From NCBI GenBank assembly GCA_944381575.1, contig CALWLS010000001.1:186001-250000 (forward strand): a stretch of DNA of 64,000 nucleotides, given 5' to 3'. The position numbers and the translations under genes are program-made. The stretch's first letter is position 1. Each line of letters starts with the position of its first letter. This stretch comes from an uncultured Lachnospiraceae bacterium. GTDB lineage: Bacteria > Bacillota > Clostridia > Lachnospirales > Lachnospiraceae. Under the pieces are notes generated by a model. The model worked only from the letters and a program-made list of their open reading frames with translations. It was not told the origin of the DNA and did not search any database. Positions 27,144 through 36,584 of the stretch are shown piece after piece.

Positions 27144-27866
27144 ATGTCAAAGAAGACAGCAGGCGGTCTGCTTGGTACGATAATAGTTGCCGGAGTGGCA
27201 GTGGGAGTTGCCAAGTATCTTAAGGATTATGCCGGAGCCTCATATACAAAGGATGAGGAGATAGACAGAGTTAAAGACAGTACCGCAAGGACAAAGGAAG
27301 CCGCTAAGCGCACCTATGTAGCCATCAGGGAAAAGGGTGATGTCAAGTCTGCGGCCGGGGAGCTTGCAAAGGCTGCCGGCGACGTTGTTTCGGATGCCGG
27401 AAGCATCGCAAAGACGGCAGGCATCGGAGCCGTAAACGCCGCAAAAACGGTGAAGGACAGGTATGCTGAGGATCCTGACGCTGCAAGGGAGGAAATGCTT
27501 GATAACATTAAGGAAATGGGGCAGTCATTTGTGGATAAGGCCTATGATGTGGCGGATTCCGTAAAGGATAAGATCTCTTCCATGGGCGGCGACGGTGCTG
27601 ACGGAGATATTTACGACAATGATGACGAGGGCATCGACTGCGTGCCTTATTACAGGGCTTCTGAATCCTCCTTTGACGATGACGAGGAGGAAGGAAGCGA
27701 GGAAGAGGAAACGGCAGAGGATGCTTCGGATGATGCCCCGGAGGAGGGCTGCGGCGATGACTGCAGCGCGCCGGATGAGGACGAGGCTTCAGATGAGGGC
27801 GTTCATAAGGTTGCCATCGACTTTGTTGATGAAGATGATCATTCCGTGGAGATCGACGAGGATTGA
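27144..27866 (+). CDS. YtxH-like protein with very acidic C-terminus
   Basis: 240 aa. The N-terminal hydrophobic glycine-rich helix (about 6-22) could insert in or lie on the membrane. Residues 35-145 are Ala/Lys/Asp-rich amphipathic helix resembling YtxH/LEA-like stress proteins. Residues 150-240 are strongly acidic (long Asp/Glu runs). No catalytic motif. The RBS GAGGAGG is strong. Lies between cdd and alaS. Function unknown; a stress or surface-associated role is a guess from composition. Confidence 0.65.
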   Translation: MSKKTAGGLLGTIIVAGVAVGVAKYLKDYAGASYTKDEEIDRVKDSTARTKEAAKRTYVAIREKGDVKSAAGELAKAAGDVVSDAGSIAKTAGIGAVNAAKTVKDRYAEDPDAAREEMLDNIKEMGQSFVDKAYDVADSVKDKISSMGGDGADGDIYDNDDEGIDCVPYYRASESSFDDDEEEGSEEEETAEDASDDAPEEGCGDDCSAPDEDEASDEGVHKVAIDFVDEDDHSVEIDED

Positions 27867-27897
27867 TCAAATAATATAACTGTGAGGTCAGATTTTT

Positions 27898-30534
27898 ATG
27901 CAGGTTAGGGGTGTAAATGAATTAAGACGTCTGTTCCTTGATTACTTTGAGAGGAACGGACATCTTGTTATGAAGAGCTTTTCGCTGATTCCGCACAATG
28001 ATAATTCATTGCTGCTCATAAATTCCGGAATGGCTCCGCTGAAACCTTATTTTACCGGCCAGGAGATACCGCCGAGAAAAAGAGTGACCACCTGTCAGAA
28101 GTGTATCCGTACGGGTGATATTGAAAATGTAGGAAAGACAGCAAGGCATGGAACATTTTTTGAGATGCTCGGCAATTTTTCCTTCGGTGACTACTTCAAG
28201 CACGAGGCGATACCTTTTGCCTGGGAATTTCTCACAAAGGAAGTAGGCCTTGATCCTGACAGGCTTTATCCTTCAGTTTATTATGAGGATGATGAGGCCT
28301 TCAATATATGGCGGGATGAGATGCATATAGATCCTTCGAGGATATATAAGTTCGGCCGTGAGGATAATTTCTGGGAGCACGGCGAGGGCGCCTGCGGACC
28401 ATGCTCGGAGATATATTACGACAGAGGTGAAAAGTACGGCACCGGCCCTGAGGATGTGATGGGCGGTGAAGGCGACCGTTTTGTTGAGGTATGGAATATA
28501 GTATTTTCCCAGTTCAACAATGACGGACACGGAAACTACACTGAGCTTAAGCAGAAAAATATCGATACGGGAATGGGCCTTGAGCGTCTTGCCATGGTGG
28601 TGCAGGATGAGGAATCCATATATACGGTGGATACCAACAGAGCCATACTCGATCATATTGCGGAAATATCCGGAGTAAAATATCACACGGATACTGAAAG
28701 CGACATTTCCTTACGTATACTTACTGACCACATCAAATCAAGCACATTTATGATATCCGACGGTATCATGCCGAGCAATGAGGGCAGAGGATATGTTTTA
28801 AGGCGTATCATAAGACGTGCCGTGCGTCACGGAAGAAAGCTCGGCATCAATCATGATTTCATGCCTGCAATGGCTGAAAAGGTCATTGAGCTGAACAAGG
28901 ACGGATATCCTGAGTTAGAGGAAAAGAAGGCAATGATCCTTACTGTCCTGTCTGCCGAGGAGGATAAGTTCAATAATACCATCGACGGCGGAATGGACAT
29001 CCTTAATGGAATGGTGGAGGAGCTTGAGGTGTCAGGCTCAAATATGCTTTCAGGTGAGGATGCCTTTAAGCTGTACGATACCTACGGCTTCCCGTATGAT
29101 CTTACGGAGGAGATACTTGCTGATAAGGGCTATTCCGTTGACAGGGCAGGCTTTGACGCCTGCATGAAGGAGCAGAAGGAGACTGCCAGATCCCGCAGGA
29201 GCTTCTCGACCAGGATGGCCGGAGCTGACGCCACGGTCTATGATCTTGTGGATCCTTCCATAACGACTGAATTTGACGGCTATGATACACTTGATGAAAA
29301 GGCAAAGGTGCTTGTACTCACCACTGAGACCGAGCTTACCGAAGCCCTTTCAGAGGGTGAGAGGGGAACCATAATCACCGACAGAACCCCGTTTTACGCT
29401 ACAATGGGAGGCCAGGAGGGTGATTCCGGTCTCATCGCAGGCAAGGACGGTGAATTCAGGGTCGAGGAAGCCATACATTTAAACGGCGGAAGAGTCGGAC
29501 ATGTGGGCTATGTCGTTAAGGGCATGATAGCCTCAGGACAGGAAGTGGAGCTTAAGGTGGACAAGGCCGCAAGAGGCGCTACCGCAAAGAACCACTCAGT
29601 CACGCATCTGCTTCAGTATGCTTTAAGGACCGTGCTTGGAGAACATGTTCAGCAGAGCGGCGCATACTATGATAAGGACAGGATGCGTTTTGACTTTACG
29701 CATTTCAAGGCTCTTACTACTGAAGAGATAGAGGCTGTTGAGAGACTTGTCAACGCTCTCATTGCCGAAGACCATGAGGTCGTAACAAGGATCATGTCTC
29801 TGGATGAAGCCCGCAGCTCGGGCGCAATGGCGCTGTTCGGCGAGAAATACGGCGATAAGGTGAGAGTAGTTACCATGGGTCCGTCAGTGGAGCTCTGCGG
29901 AGGTACTCATGTTAAAAGGACAGGAGAGATCGGCGCTTTCAGGATAGTGAGCGAAGCGGGTATCGCGGCAGGCATACGAAGGATCGAAGGCCTTACGGGA
30001 GATAATCTGTTAAGACATTATCGTGATATTGAGAATGAACTCTTAAGCGCTGCTTCCATCATTAAGGCACAGCCTAAGGAGCTTACACATAAGCTTGCAC
30101 AGCTTACTGAGGAGCTTAAAGCACTTAAATCAGAGAACGAGAGCCTTAAGGCAAAGCTTGCAGGCAATTCGCTCGGTGACGCCCTTTCAAAGGCCGTTGA
30201 GCATAATGGCGTAAAGATCCTTGCTACAAAAGCAGATGCAGCCGACGTTAACGCCTTAAGGACACTGAGCGACCAGCTTAAGGATAAGCTCGGTGAGAGC
30301 GTTGTCATTCTCGGTACGGTAATAGACGGCAAGGTAAACCTTATAGCTTCGGCTACAGAGGGAGCCGTCAAAAAGGGAGCAATGTCCGGCAACATTATCA
30401 AGGAGACCGCTCCGCTTATCGGAGGAAAGGGAGGCGGCAGGCCTAATATGGCGCAGGCCGGAGGCAATGATCCTTCAGGTCTTGAAAATGCCATCGAAAG
30501 GGCTGTACAAATCGCCATATCTCAGATACAATAA
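27898..30534 (+). CDS. alaS: Alanyl-tRNA synthetase
   Basis: Class II synthetase charging tRNA-Ala, 878 aa (normal length). The catalytic domain starts at the N-terminus (motif 1 to 3 region about 1-240; TCQKCIRTGDIENVGKT core is typical). The editing domain has NHSVTHLL (HxxxH) and CGGTHVKRTGEIG zinc motifs. A C-Ala domain with coiled coil ends in a glycine-rich GGKGGGRP segment. Only 31 bases separate it from the YtxH-like gene; no T-box lies immediately upstream. Confidence 0.97.
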   Translation: MQVRGVNELRRLFLDYFERNGHLVMKSFSLIPHNDNSLLLINSGMAPLKPYFTGQEIPPRKRVTTCQKCIRTGDIENVGKTARHGTFFEMLGNFSFGDYFKHEAIPFAWEFLTKEVGLDPDRLYPSVYYEDDEAFNIWRDEMHIDPSRIYKFGREDNFWEHGEGACGPCSEIYYDRGEKYGTGPEDVMGGEGDRFVEVWNIVFSQFNNDGHGNYTELKQKNIDTGMGLERLAMVVQDEESIYTVDTNRAILDHIAEISGVKYHTDTESDISLRILTDHIKSSTFMISDGIMPSNEGRGYVLRRIIRRAVRHGRKLGINHDFMPAMAEKVIELNKDGYPELEEKKAMILTVLSAEEDKFNNTIDGGMDILNGMVEELEVSGSNMLSGEDAFKLYDTYGFPYDLTEEILADKGYSVDRAGFDACMKEQKETARSRRSFSTRMAGADATVYDLVDPSITTEFDGYDTLDEKAKVLVLTTETELTEALSEGERGTIITDRTPFYATMGGQEGDSGLIAGKDGEFRVEEAIHLNGGRVGHVGYVVKGMIASGQEVELKVDKAARGATAKNHSVTHLLQYALRTVLGEHVQQSGAYYDKDRMRFDFTHFKALTTEEIEAVERLVNALIAEDHEVVTRIMSLDEARSSGAMALFGEKYGDKVRVVTMGPSVELCGGTHVKRTGEIGAFRIVSEAGIAAGIRRIEGLTGDNLLRHYRDIENELLSAASIIKAQPKELTHKLAQLTEELKALKSENESLKAKLAGNSLGDALSKAVEHNGVKILATKADAADVNALRTLSDQLKDKLGESVVILGTVIDGKVNLIASATEGAVKKGAMSGNIIKETAPLIGGKGGGRPNMAQAGGNDPSGLENAIERAVQIAISQIQ

Positions 30535-30605
30535 ATAGACTCCATGTCCTGTCAGGGCATGCGGGCTGATTTATGATAAATTCACTAAATTCGGAGGTTT
30601 TACTA

Positions 30606-30761
30606 ATGAAGTACGTTTGCACAGTATGCGGCTGGGTATATGATGAGGCAGAAGGCTATCCTGAGGGAGGAATAGCTCCTGGAACAAAGTTTGCGGATCT
30701 TCCTGCTGATTTTGAGTGCCCTCTCTGCGGAGTAGGCAAGGACCAGTTTGAGGCTGAATAA
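30606..30761 (+). CDS. Rubredoxin
   Basis: 51-aa electron carrier with one iron bound by C5, C8, C38 and C41 (CTVCG and CPLCG). Conserved Y-D-E-A-G-style WVYDEAEG and the PADFECP strings are present. GGAGG lies eight bases before ATG 30606; a longer reading from 30573 is not supported. Typical of anaerobes, where it serves oxygen or superoxide detoxification. A short inverted repeat around 30543-30561 separates it from alaS. Confidence 0.95.
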   Translation: MKYVCTVCGWVYDEAEGYPEGGIAPGTKFADLPADFECPLCGVGKDQFEAE

Positions 30762-30798
30762 CAGCTGAGGGCTGCACAGCTTATCTATCAGTATCCAT

Positions 30799-30847
30799 AA
30801 GACTGACAGTACAGGGCGGATAAAACTGCGCTTACTGCCAGTCTTTT
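30799..30847 (+). terminator. Hairpin after rubredoxin, probable terminator
   Basis: AAGACTG (30799-30805) pairs with CAGTCTT (30839-30845), continued by CAGTA/TACTG across an A-C mismatch; TT then GC follow. Confidence 0.6.
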
Positions 30848-30868
30848 GCATATGAATGCAATAAGCTC

Positions 30869-30897
30869 TTGCATCAGACCTTAATTTGTGCTATAAA
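30869..30897 (+). promoter_or_regulatory. Promoter of rpsU
   Basis: TTGCAT (30869-30874), 17-base spacer, TATAAA (30892-30897). Confidence 0.65.
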
Positions 30898-30981
30898 TAT
30901 ATCCGGTGCAATTAAACCCCGCACTTAAGTGGCATGTACTTTAGACTACATAATCAGCCACCGGAGGGAGGTAAGGGGTCT

Positions 30982-31158
30982 TTGTCAAACGTAATAGTTA
31001 AAGAGAACGAGTCTCTGGATTCAGCTCTCCGCAGATTCAAGAGGAACTGTGCAAAGGCAGGAATCCAGCAGGAGATCCGTAAAAGAGAACATTACGAGAA
31101 GCCGAGCGTAAGACGTAAGAAGAAGTCTGAAGCAGCAAGAAAGCGTAAGTACAACTAA
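30982..31158 (+). CDS. rpsU: Small ribosomal subunit protein bS21
   Basis: 58-aa basic ribosomal protein near the mRNA exit/anti-SD region of the 30S subunit. The sequence from [18 protein letters not shown] to RKRKYN matches bS21 at full length. The start is TTG at 30982 with a very strong GGAGGGAGGTAAGGGG stretch upstream. An upstream ATG (30934) would add 16 residues not seen in the family. Confidence 0.95.
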   Translation: MSNVIVKENESLDSALRRFKRNCAKAGIQQEIRKREHYEKPSVRRKKKSEAARKRKYN

Positions 31159-31165
31159 GTAAAAT

Positions 31166-31196
31166 GCCTCAATTCCCATGGAGTTGAGGCGATTTT
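31166..31196 (+). terminator. Hairpin after rpsU (terminator or attenuator)
   Basis: GCCTCAA (31166-31172) pairs with TTGAGGC (31184-31190), extended inward by TTCC/GGAG; GATTTTAA follows. Weak U tract, so partial read-through into phoH is likely. Confidence 0.6.
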
Positions 31197-31220
31197 AATG
31201 TTAAAGCGATTTGGCGGTAT

Positions 31221-32216
31221 ATGGATCAGATATCAAACGAGATTATAAAGGAGATCCCAGTAGAGCATGAAAGAAATATATTCGGGGATTTCGACAGATA
31301 CATTAAAAAGATCGAAAGAGCATTCTCAGTGGATGTGACCGAGAGGAACGGCTCAGTGAGGATAAACGGCGAGAGCTCTATTGCCGTAAAAAATGCTGCC
31401 GGCGTACTGGACAGTCTTTTGGAGCTCAGTAAATCCAACGGAAGGATAAATGAGCAGCAGGTGGATTACGCTATCTCTCTTGGCCTTGAGGGAAACGGAC
31501 ACGAGCGGGATATGGTGGAGATCGATAAGGATATATTGATCAGGAGCATCACGGGACGCCCGATAAAGCCCAAGACCATAGGCCAGAAGCATTATGTGGA
31601 TCTGATCCGTAATAAGATGATAACCTTCTGTACGGGCCCTGCCGGAACGGGAAAGACTTATCTTGGAATGGCCCTTGCCATCAAGGCCTTCAGGGCTGAG
31701 GAGGTGCAGAGGATAATACTGACAAGGCCGGCCATCGAAGCCGGGGAAAAGCTCGGATTCCTCCCGGGAGACCTGCAGCAGAAGATCGATCCGTATTTAA
31801 GGCCGCTGTATGACGCTCTGTATAACATCATGGGGGCTGATCAGTTTGCCACAAATCAGGAAAAGGGCCTTATAGAGGTCGCTCCCCTTGCCTACATGAG
31901 GGGGCGTACCCTTGACAATGCATTTATAATACTTGATGAGGCACAGAATACCACTCCCGCCCAGATGAAGATGTTTCTCACCCGCATAGGATTCGGTTCC
32001 AAGGCAATAATTACTGGAGACCTGACCCAGAAGGATCTTGAAAAGGGCCAGACCTCAGGGCTTGACGTTGCCCTGAAGGTGCTCTCAAAGATCGATGAGA
32101 TAGGCTTTGCGGAGCTTACGAGCGCCGATGTTGTGAGACATCCGCTGGTACAGAAGATCGTAAAGGCTTATGATGAATATGAGGCGAGATTAAGTGAGCA
32201 TAAATATAGAAAATGA
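31221..32216 (+). CDS. phoH: PhoH family ATPase
   Basis: 331-aa PhoH-like P-loop ATPase, often linked to ybeY and RNA metabolism. An N-terminal KH-like portion (about 20-90) precedes the ATPase domain with Walker A GPAGTGKT (139-146) and Walker B IILDEAQN. The gene overlaps ybeY by 23 bases, the classic phoH-ybeY pair. The ribosome-binding site is weak (GGCGGT). Confidence 0.93.
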   Translation: MDQISNEIIKEIPVEHERNIFGDFDRYIKKIERAFSVDVTERNGSVRINGESSIAVKNAAGVLDSLLELSKSNGRINEQQVDYAISLGLEGNGHERDMVEIDKDILIRSITGRPIKPKTIGQKHYVDLIRNKMITFCTGPAGTGKTYLGMALAIKAFRAEEVQRIILTRPAIEAGEKLGFLPGDLQQKIDPYLRPLYDALYNIMGADQFATNQEKGLIEVAPLAYMRGRTLDNAFIILDEAQNTTPAQMKMFLTRIGFGSKAIITGDLTQKDLEKGQTSGLDVALKVLSKIDEIGFAELTSADVVRHPLVQKIVKAYDEYEARLSEHKYRK

Positions 32217-32703
32217 ATATACCGGAAATGAAAAATCATTTCTTTCCGAAAAAGATATACGAACCATTGCTGAAAATGTTATAATCGGGGCTCTGAAGCA
32301 TGAGGGCTGTCCTTATGAGGCTTCAGTTGAGCTTTTAATAACAGGCGATGAGAGCATAAGGGAGATGAACGGGCAGTTCAGGGGGCTCGATAAGAGTACG
32401 GACGTGTTAAGCTTTCCAATGATAGATTTTGACAGTCCGGCTGATTTTGACGGTTTCGACGACAGAGAGGATCTGTTTGATCCCGATACCGGAGAGCTTA
32501 TCCTGGGAGATATCGTGATCTCTGCCGACCACTGCATGGCCCAGGCAGCTGAATACGGACATGGAATAGTCAGGGAGTTTGCGTTTCTCATAGCCCACAG
32601 CATGCTCCACCTGATGGGATATGACCATATGGAACCCGATGAAAGCGCAGAAATGGAAAGACGCCAGGAAGAGATACTATCCGGGCTTGATTATGTCAGA
32701 TGA
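32194..32703 (+). CDS. ybeY: Endoribonuclease YbeY
   Basis: 169-aa zinc-dependent endoribonuclease for 16S rRNA 3' maturation and ribosome quality control. Zinc ligands H135, H139 and H145 in HSMLHLMGYDH. Start is GTG within the end of phoH; the N-terminus SINIENEY fits the family. An acidic insert (about 79-100, rich in Asp/Phe) makes it somewhat longer than some homologues. Confidence 0.93.
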   Translation: MSINIENEYTGNEKSFLSEKDIRTIAENVIIGALKHEGCPYEASVELLITGDESIREMNGQFRGLDKSTDVLSFPMIDFDSPADFDGFDDREDLFDPDTGELILGDIVISADHCMAQAAEYGHGIVREFAFLIAHSMLHLMGYDHMEPDESAEMERRQEEILSGLDYVR

Positions 32704-34451
32704 ATAATGATATAAGGACGAGAAATTTTATAACCCAGGGCAGCATACTGGCCATTACGGGTATTATATGCCGCATTATAGGGATGCTTTACCGCATCCC
32801 TCTTATTGATGTCATCGGGACTCAGGGAAACGGTTATTATACCTCTGCATACAGTATCTACAACATACTTCTGATCCTGAGTTCATATTCTCTTCCGACA
32901 GCCATATCGAAGATCATATCCGTAAGGCTTGCCAAGGACCGTTTTGACGACGTCAGGACCGTCTTAAGAGTAGCTTTTCTCTATGCTACGGTCATAGGCG
33001 GGGCCATGTGCTTCGTCATGTATTACGGAAGCGTTCCTCTTGCGGCATTTATGGAAAAGCCGTTCTGCGAATACGTGCTTAAGACCCTGGCGCCTACCAT
33101 ATGGATAATGGCGTATCTTGGAGTGCTGAGAGGGTATTTCCAGGGGTCAGGCAATATGGTGCCGACGGCGGTATCACAGATCCTTGAGCAGATAGTAAAT
33201 GCCTTTGTTTCCATAGTCATGGCCATAATGCTGTTTGACTACGGAACAAAAGCCAACCTTATATATAACGAAACAGAGTACAGCTACGCCTATGGAGCCG
33301 CCGGAGGAACGATAGGCACCGGTGCCGGAGCGCTGGTCGCTTTATTGTTTTTCATATTGATGCTCCTTCTCTATGGACGCCTTCCAAAGGGCAACGGTTA
33401 TACCGTCAGAAGATCAAGGGGCGTATCCGCATCAAGGGGACGAAGCAGGGCTGCTTATGCTGCAGCGGCTTATGGGGATAATGTATCAGGCCGTTCCGAG
33501 CGTAAAAAGGAATCCGTCGGGCATATAGGCTCCACGCTCATCCTTACTCTGTTACCGATACTTATAAGCTCAACCGTCTACAATATAAGTACCGTACTGG
33601 ATGACTTTATCTTCAGCCGCATGATGGCGTCCTTTGGACTTGCGGCAAATGTGGTATTTTTATGGGGAGTTTTCGGTGAGTACAGGATACTTTTCAATAT
33701 TCCCGTCGCCATGGCTAATTCCATAAGCTCCTCCGTCATACCTTCCCTTACAAATGCGGCTGCGGAGCGCAACCGGAAGCTTGTGGTAAAAAAGATCAAG
33801 CTCAGCATACAGTTCGTAATGCTGTTTTCTCTTCCTGCTGCCGCCGGACTGTTTGCGCTGGCAGGTCCTGTCTGTGACCTGCTCTTTGCTGGAAATGATA
33901 ACTCGGTCCTTATAAATGTATTAAGGGTCGGCTGCCCTGCGATAGTTCTGTTTTCACTTTCGACCATAACGAACGGTATACTTCAGGGCCTCGGGTATCT
34001 TTCCGCTCCGCTTAAAAATTCCTTCGTGGCGTTGATAGTGCACGTTGCTGCCCTTATAGGAATAATAACGGTCACAAGGGATATATATTCGGTAATACTG
34101 GCCAATACAATATTTGCAGCCATTGTCTGCCTGCTCAATTCAAGATGCATGCATAAGCACGTGCGTTTCAGGATCAATGCCTTCAGGACATATGTTGTTC
34201 CGCTGATCGCATCAGTCATAATGGGGGCTGCGGTCTACGGCATTTCCATGCTGCTTGGACGTATCCTTCCGGAATCCATCGCAGCCGGCAGGATAGGACT
34301 CGGGATAATCGTCGGTATCTGTATCCTTATAGGCGTTCCGGCGTATTTTGCGCTGCTGATACAGATGAGAGCCTTTACAAAGGACGAGCTTATAGAGATG
34401 CCGATGGGACTGAGGCTGTACAGATTCGTCCACAGGCTCGGTCTTATGTAA
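32700..34451 (+). CDS. SpoVB/MurJ-type polysaccharide flippase
   Basis: 583-aa multidrug/oligosaccharidyl-lipid/polysaccharide (MOP) exporter-fold membrane protein with about 14 hydrophobic segments. Likely flips lipid-linked cell-wall or polysaccharide intermediates. N-terminal TQGSILAITGIICRIIGMLYRIPL resembles SpoVB. A basic Arg/Ser/Ala-rich cytoplasmic loop (about 240-280) is unusually long. ATGA overlap with ybeY. Whether it is the lipid II flippase or a sporulation/polysaccharide paralogue is undetermined. Confidence 0.85.
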   Translation: MNNDIRTRNFITQGSILAITGIICRIIGMLYRIPLIDVIGTQGNGYYTSAYSIYNILLILSSYSLPTAISKIISVRLAKDRFDDVRTVLRVAFLYATVIGGAMCFVMYYGSVPLAAFMEKPFCEYVLKTLAPTIWIMAYLGVLRGYFQGSGNMVPTAVSQILEQIVNAFVSIVMAIMLFDYGTKANLIYNETEYSYAYGAAGGTIGTGAGALVALLFFILMLLLYGRLPKGNGYTVRRSRGVSASRGRSRAAYAAAAYGDNVSGRSERKKESVGHIGSTLILTLLPILISSTVYNISTVLDDFIFSRMMASFGLAANVVFLWGVFGEYRILFNIPVAMANSISSSVIPSLTNAAAERNRKLVVKKIKLSIQFVMLFSLPAAAGLFALAGPVCDLLFAGNDNSVLINVLRVGCPAIVLFSLSTITNGILQGLGYLSAPLKNSFVALIVHVAALIGIITVTRDIYSVILANTIFAAIVCLLNSRCMHKHVRFRINAFRTYVVPLIASVIMGAAVYGISMLLGRILPESIAAGRIGLGIIVGICILIGVPAYFALLIQMRAFTKDELIEMPMGLRLYRFVHRLGLM

Positions 34452-34486
34452 GCTTATGGATGGCTTAAGGAAAAGGCTTAAATATT

Positions 34487-35575
34487 ATGCTGTCTAAGGA
34501 AAAAAAGCAGATACTTATAATAGGGGCAGGACCGTCAGGCATGACGGCTGCCTTGAGCGCGGCTCGTGAGGGCTGCGCTTGTTTTGTCGTTGAACATAAT
34601 GACGCAGCAGGAAAAAAACTGGCCCTTACGGGTAACGGCAGATGCAACTACACAAATACGGACATTTCCACGGTACACTACCATCAGGGCTCCGGGGAGG
34701 ACGGCTTTATAAAAAAACTGCTTGAAGCTTTTTCATATGAGGACTGTATAAGCTTCTTTGAGGGAATAGGCATAGAGCCTGAGATAAAAAGATACAGGTT
34801 CGATGATCACGGCTATGTATATCCGGAAGGTGAAAATGCAGCAGCTTTCAGGGACAGGCTTTACGGAGCATGCCTTGAGGAGGGAGTTGTTTTTAAATTT
34901 GGCTTGGGCGGAGAGGATATAGGACTTGAATATAAAGACATAAGTGACGGCCAGCCGGACCAGCCCGGGCATTCAGGGAGGTCAGGCAGACGCTTTACTT
35001 CAAGGCTTGGTGATTTTGATGCATGTATCATAGCCACGGGATCAAACGCCTATCCCATGACCGGATCGGATAATTCGATATATCCGGTATTAATGCATTT
35101 CGGGATAAAATTCAACAGGTTTTATCCTGCGCTGTGCGCTCTCTTTTCCAAAGATGAACATTTAAGGGAACTTAAGGGCAGAAGGATAGAGACCGGCGTG
35201 GTACTTAAGATAGATGGAGAGCCTGTCATGGAGGAGAGAGGAGAGATACAGTTTAACGAGCACAGTATTTCCGGCATACCTGTCATGCAGCTTTCAGGAT
35301 ATGCCGCCATTATGCTTTCTCAAGGGAGAAAATGCAGTCTTATGATCGACGGACGCGAATATCCTGTCCACAGGACCGCCGGCTTTGACCGTTCCCAGTG
35401 CTGCAGCGGCGGCGTGGATCTTGACTGGATATGTCCGGAAACAATGGAGAGCAGGTCCGTCAAAGGTTTATATTTCTGCGGCGATATCCTTGATGTATAT
35501 GGAGACTGCGGTGGATTTAATCTGCATATGAGCTTTGCCAGCGGATATACAGCAGGAAAAAGCGCGGCAGAATGA
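34487..35575 (+). CDS. HI0933/BaiN-type NAD(P)/FAD-dependent oxidoreductase
   Basis: 362-aa flavoprotein. N-terminal dinucleotide fold IIGAGPSGMTAAL, then the family string GKKLALTGNGRCNYTN (about 41-56), and a C-terminal CGDILDVYGDCGGFNLHMSFASG flavin motif. Homologues are usually about 400-420 aa, so the middle domain is shortened here. The reaction is not known with certainty; some relatives reduce bile-acid intermediates, which should not be assumed. Converges on the EFR1 gene with 19 bases between. Confidence 0.83.
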   Translation: MLSKEKKQILIIGAGPSGMTAALSAAREGCACFVVEHNDAAGKKLALTGNGRCNYTNTDISTVHYHQGSGEDGFIKKLLEAFSYEDCISFFEGIGIEPEIKRYRFDDHGYVYPEGENAAAFRDRLYGACLEEGVVFKFGLGGEDIGLEYKDISDGQPDQPGHSGRSGRRFTSRLGDFDACIIATGSNAYPMTGSDNSIYPVLMHFGIKFNRFYPALCALFSKDEHLRELKGRRIETGVVLKIDGEPVMEERGEIQFNEHSISGIPVMQLSGYAAIMLSQGRKCSLMIDGREYPVHRTAGFDRSQCCSGGVDLDWICPETMESRSVKGLYFCGDILDVYGDCGGFNLHMSFASGYTAGKSAAE

Positions 35576-35594
35576 TCCCGGCAGTCTGATGAGC

Positions 35595-36374
35595 TTAAAG
35601 GAAAAATTCAGGCTCCTTCCTGTCTGCAGTAAGCTTTTCCTCTATGCCCTTAATTATTATGCCGAACATAGGGTTATATATGTTCCTTGAGTGAGACGGA
35701 CAGTTCTTAACGCAGGCAAGGCAGTTTATACATCTGTCGTTATCCGTTTTACGCGGATCATTTATATCGACCGCTGAGGTAGGACATACGGATATGCAGT
35801 TTCCGCAGCGTGTACAGGATTCATTTCCCGAAGGGTGATAAGGCATTGGCACCACTTCCTTATAGGGCCTGTTTCCTCTTATCGAGAGCTCCTTAATGGA
35901 ATCAAGGTCCTTTTTCAAAAGGGCTTTTACCTTTTTTGCGAACTCGCTCATCTTTGCCTCGTCATTTCCATCAGGACGTCCAGCCGCCACCTTATCCGAA
36001 AATGTGTGAGGGGCGATCCATGAGGCTGCGGCTATACCCTTAAAGCCCTTTTCCTCACAGAGATCCTTTTCCTCAAGCAGCGCGTCGTCAAAATCACGGT
36101 TGCCGTAGCAGACGTTGAATACGGCCGGCGTGGAATTTCCGTATATACGGCTGAATATGCCGTCAGGTACCGACGGGACACGGCCGGCGTATACCGGGAC
36201 TCCGAATATTACGAGATCCGTATTTTTGAAAATATAGACCTTTTCCCTGAGCTTCGGCTTGGTGAGATCGATGGCCTCAAAATCAGGAGAGATCCTTCCC
36301 GCTATGCCTTCTATGTATTTTTTAGTGCCTCGTGTCGGGCTGAAATATACTGCATATACTTTTTTTATTTCCAT
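35595..36374 (-). CDS. EFR1-type flavodoxin / 4Fe-4S ferredoxin fusion
   Basis: 259-aa electron carrier, the only gene on the minus strand. N-terminal flavodoxin-like domain with FMN loop SPTRGTKKY (about 12-20), and C-terminal ferredoxin domain with two 4Fe-4S motifs (CTRCGNCISVCP and CINCLACVKNCP). AGGAGG lies eight bases before its start. Family proteins shuttle electrons in anaerobes; the specific partner is unknown. The convergent flavoprotein gene next to it is a candidate partner by position only. Confidence 0.88.
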   Translation of the reverse strand: MEIKKVYAVYFSPTRGTKKYIEGIAGRISPDFEAIDLTKPKLREKVYIFKNTDLVIFGVPVYAGRVPSVPDGIFSRIYGNSTPAVFNVCYGNRDFDDALLEEKDLCEEKGFKGIAAASWIAPHTFSDKVAAGRPDGNDEAKMSEFAKKVKALLKKDLDSIKELSIRGNRPYKEVVPMPYHPSGNESCTRCGNCISVCPTSAVDINDPRKTDNDRCINCLACVKNCPSHSRNIYNPMFGIIIKGIEEKLTADRKEPEFFL

Positions 36375-36503
36375 AAACTGCCTCCTTGTGGCGGGATGAT
36401 TATCAGTGTTTCATGTTAAGCATATCATTATTTATCCATAATTAAAATGTTTAAAATCAGGCCGGATTTATGTTTTCTTATGCTATTATAGCTTTTTATA
36501 CAA

Positions 36504-36522
36504 ACAATCATTGAACAATCAT
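36504..36522 (+). repeat. Direct repeat ACAATCAT x2, 11-base period
   Basis: ACAATCAT at 36504-36511 and 36515-36522, starts one helical turn apart, in the 155-base divergent region between the EFR1 gene and the epimerase operon. Possible operator; no regulator is implied by sequence. Confidence 0.4.
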
Positions 36523-36584
36523 GATAATATATGAGAAATCAGGCTCTTAAGGGAGTCTGTATATTTTTGACGGGGGATGACCTT

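Noticed and set aside
36531..36584. Longer start for the dipeptide epimerase
   Set aside because: Eighteen extra residues not typical of the family; ATG 36585 has GGGGGAT and restores active-site numbering matching the B. subtilis enzyme.
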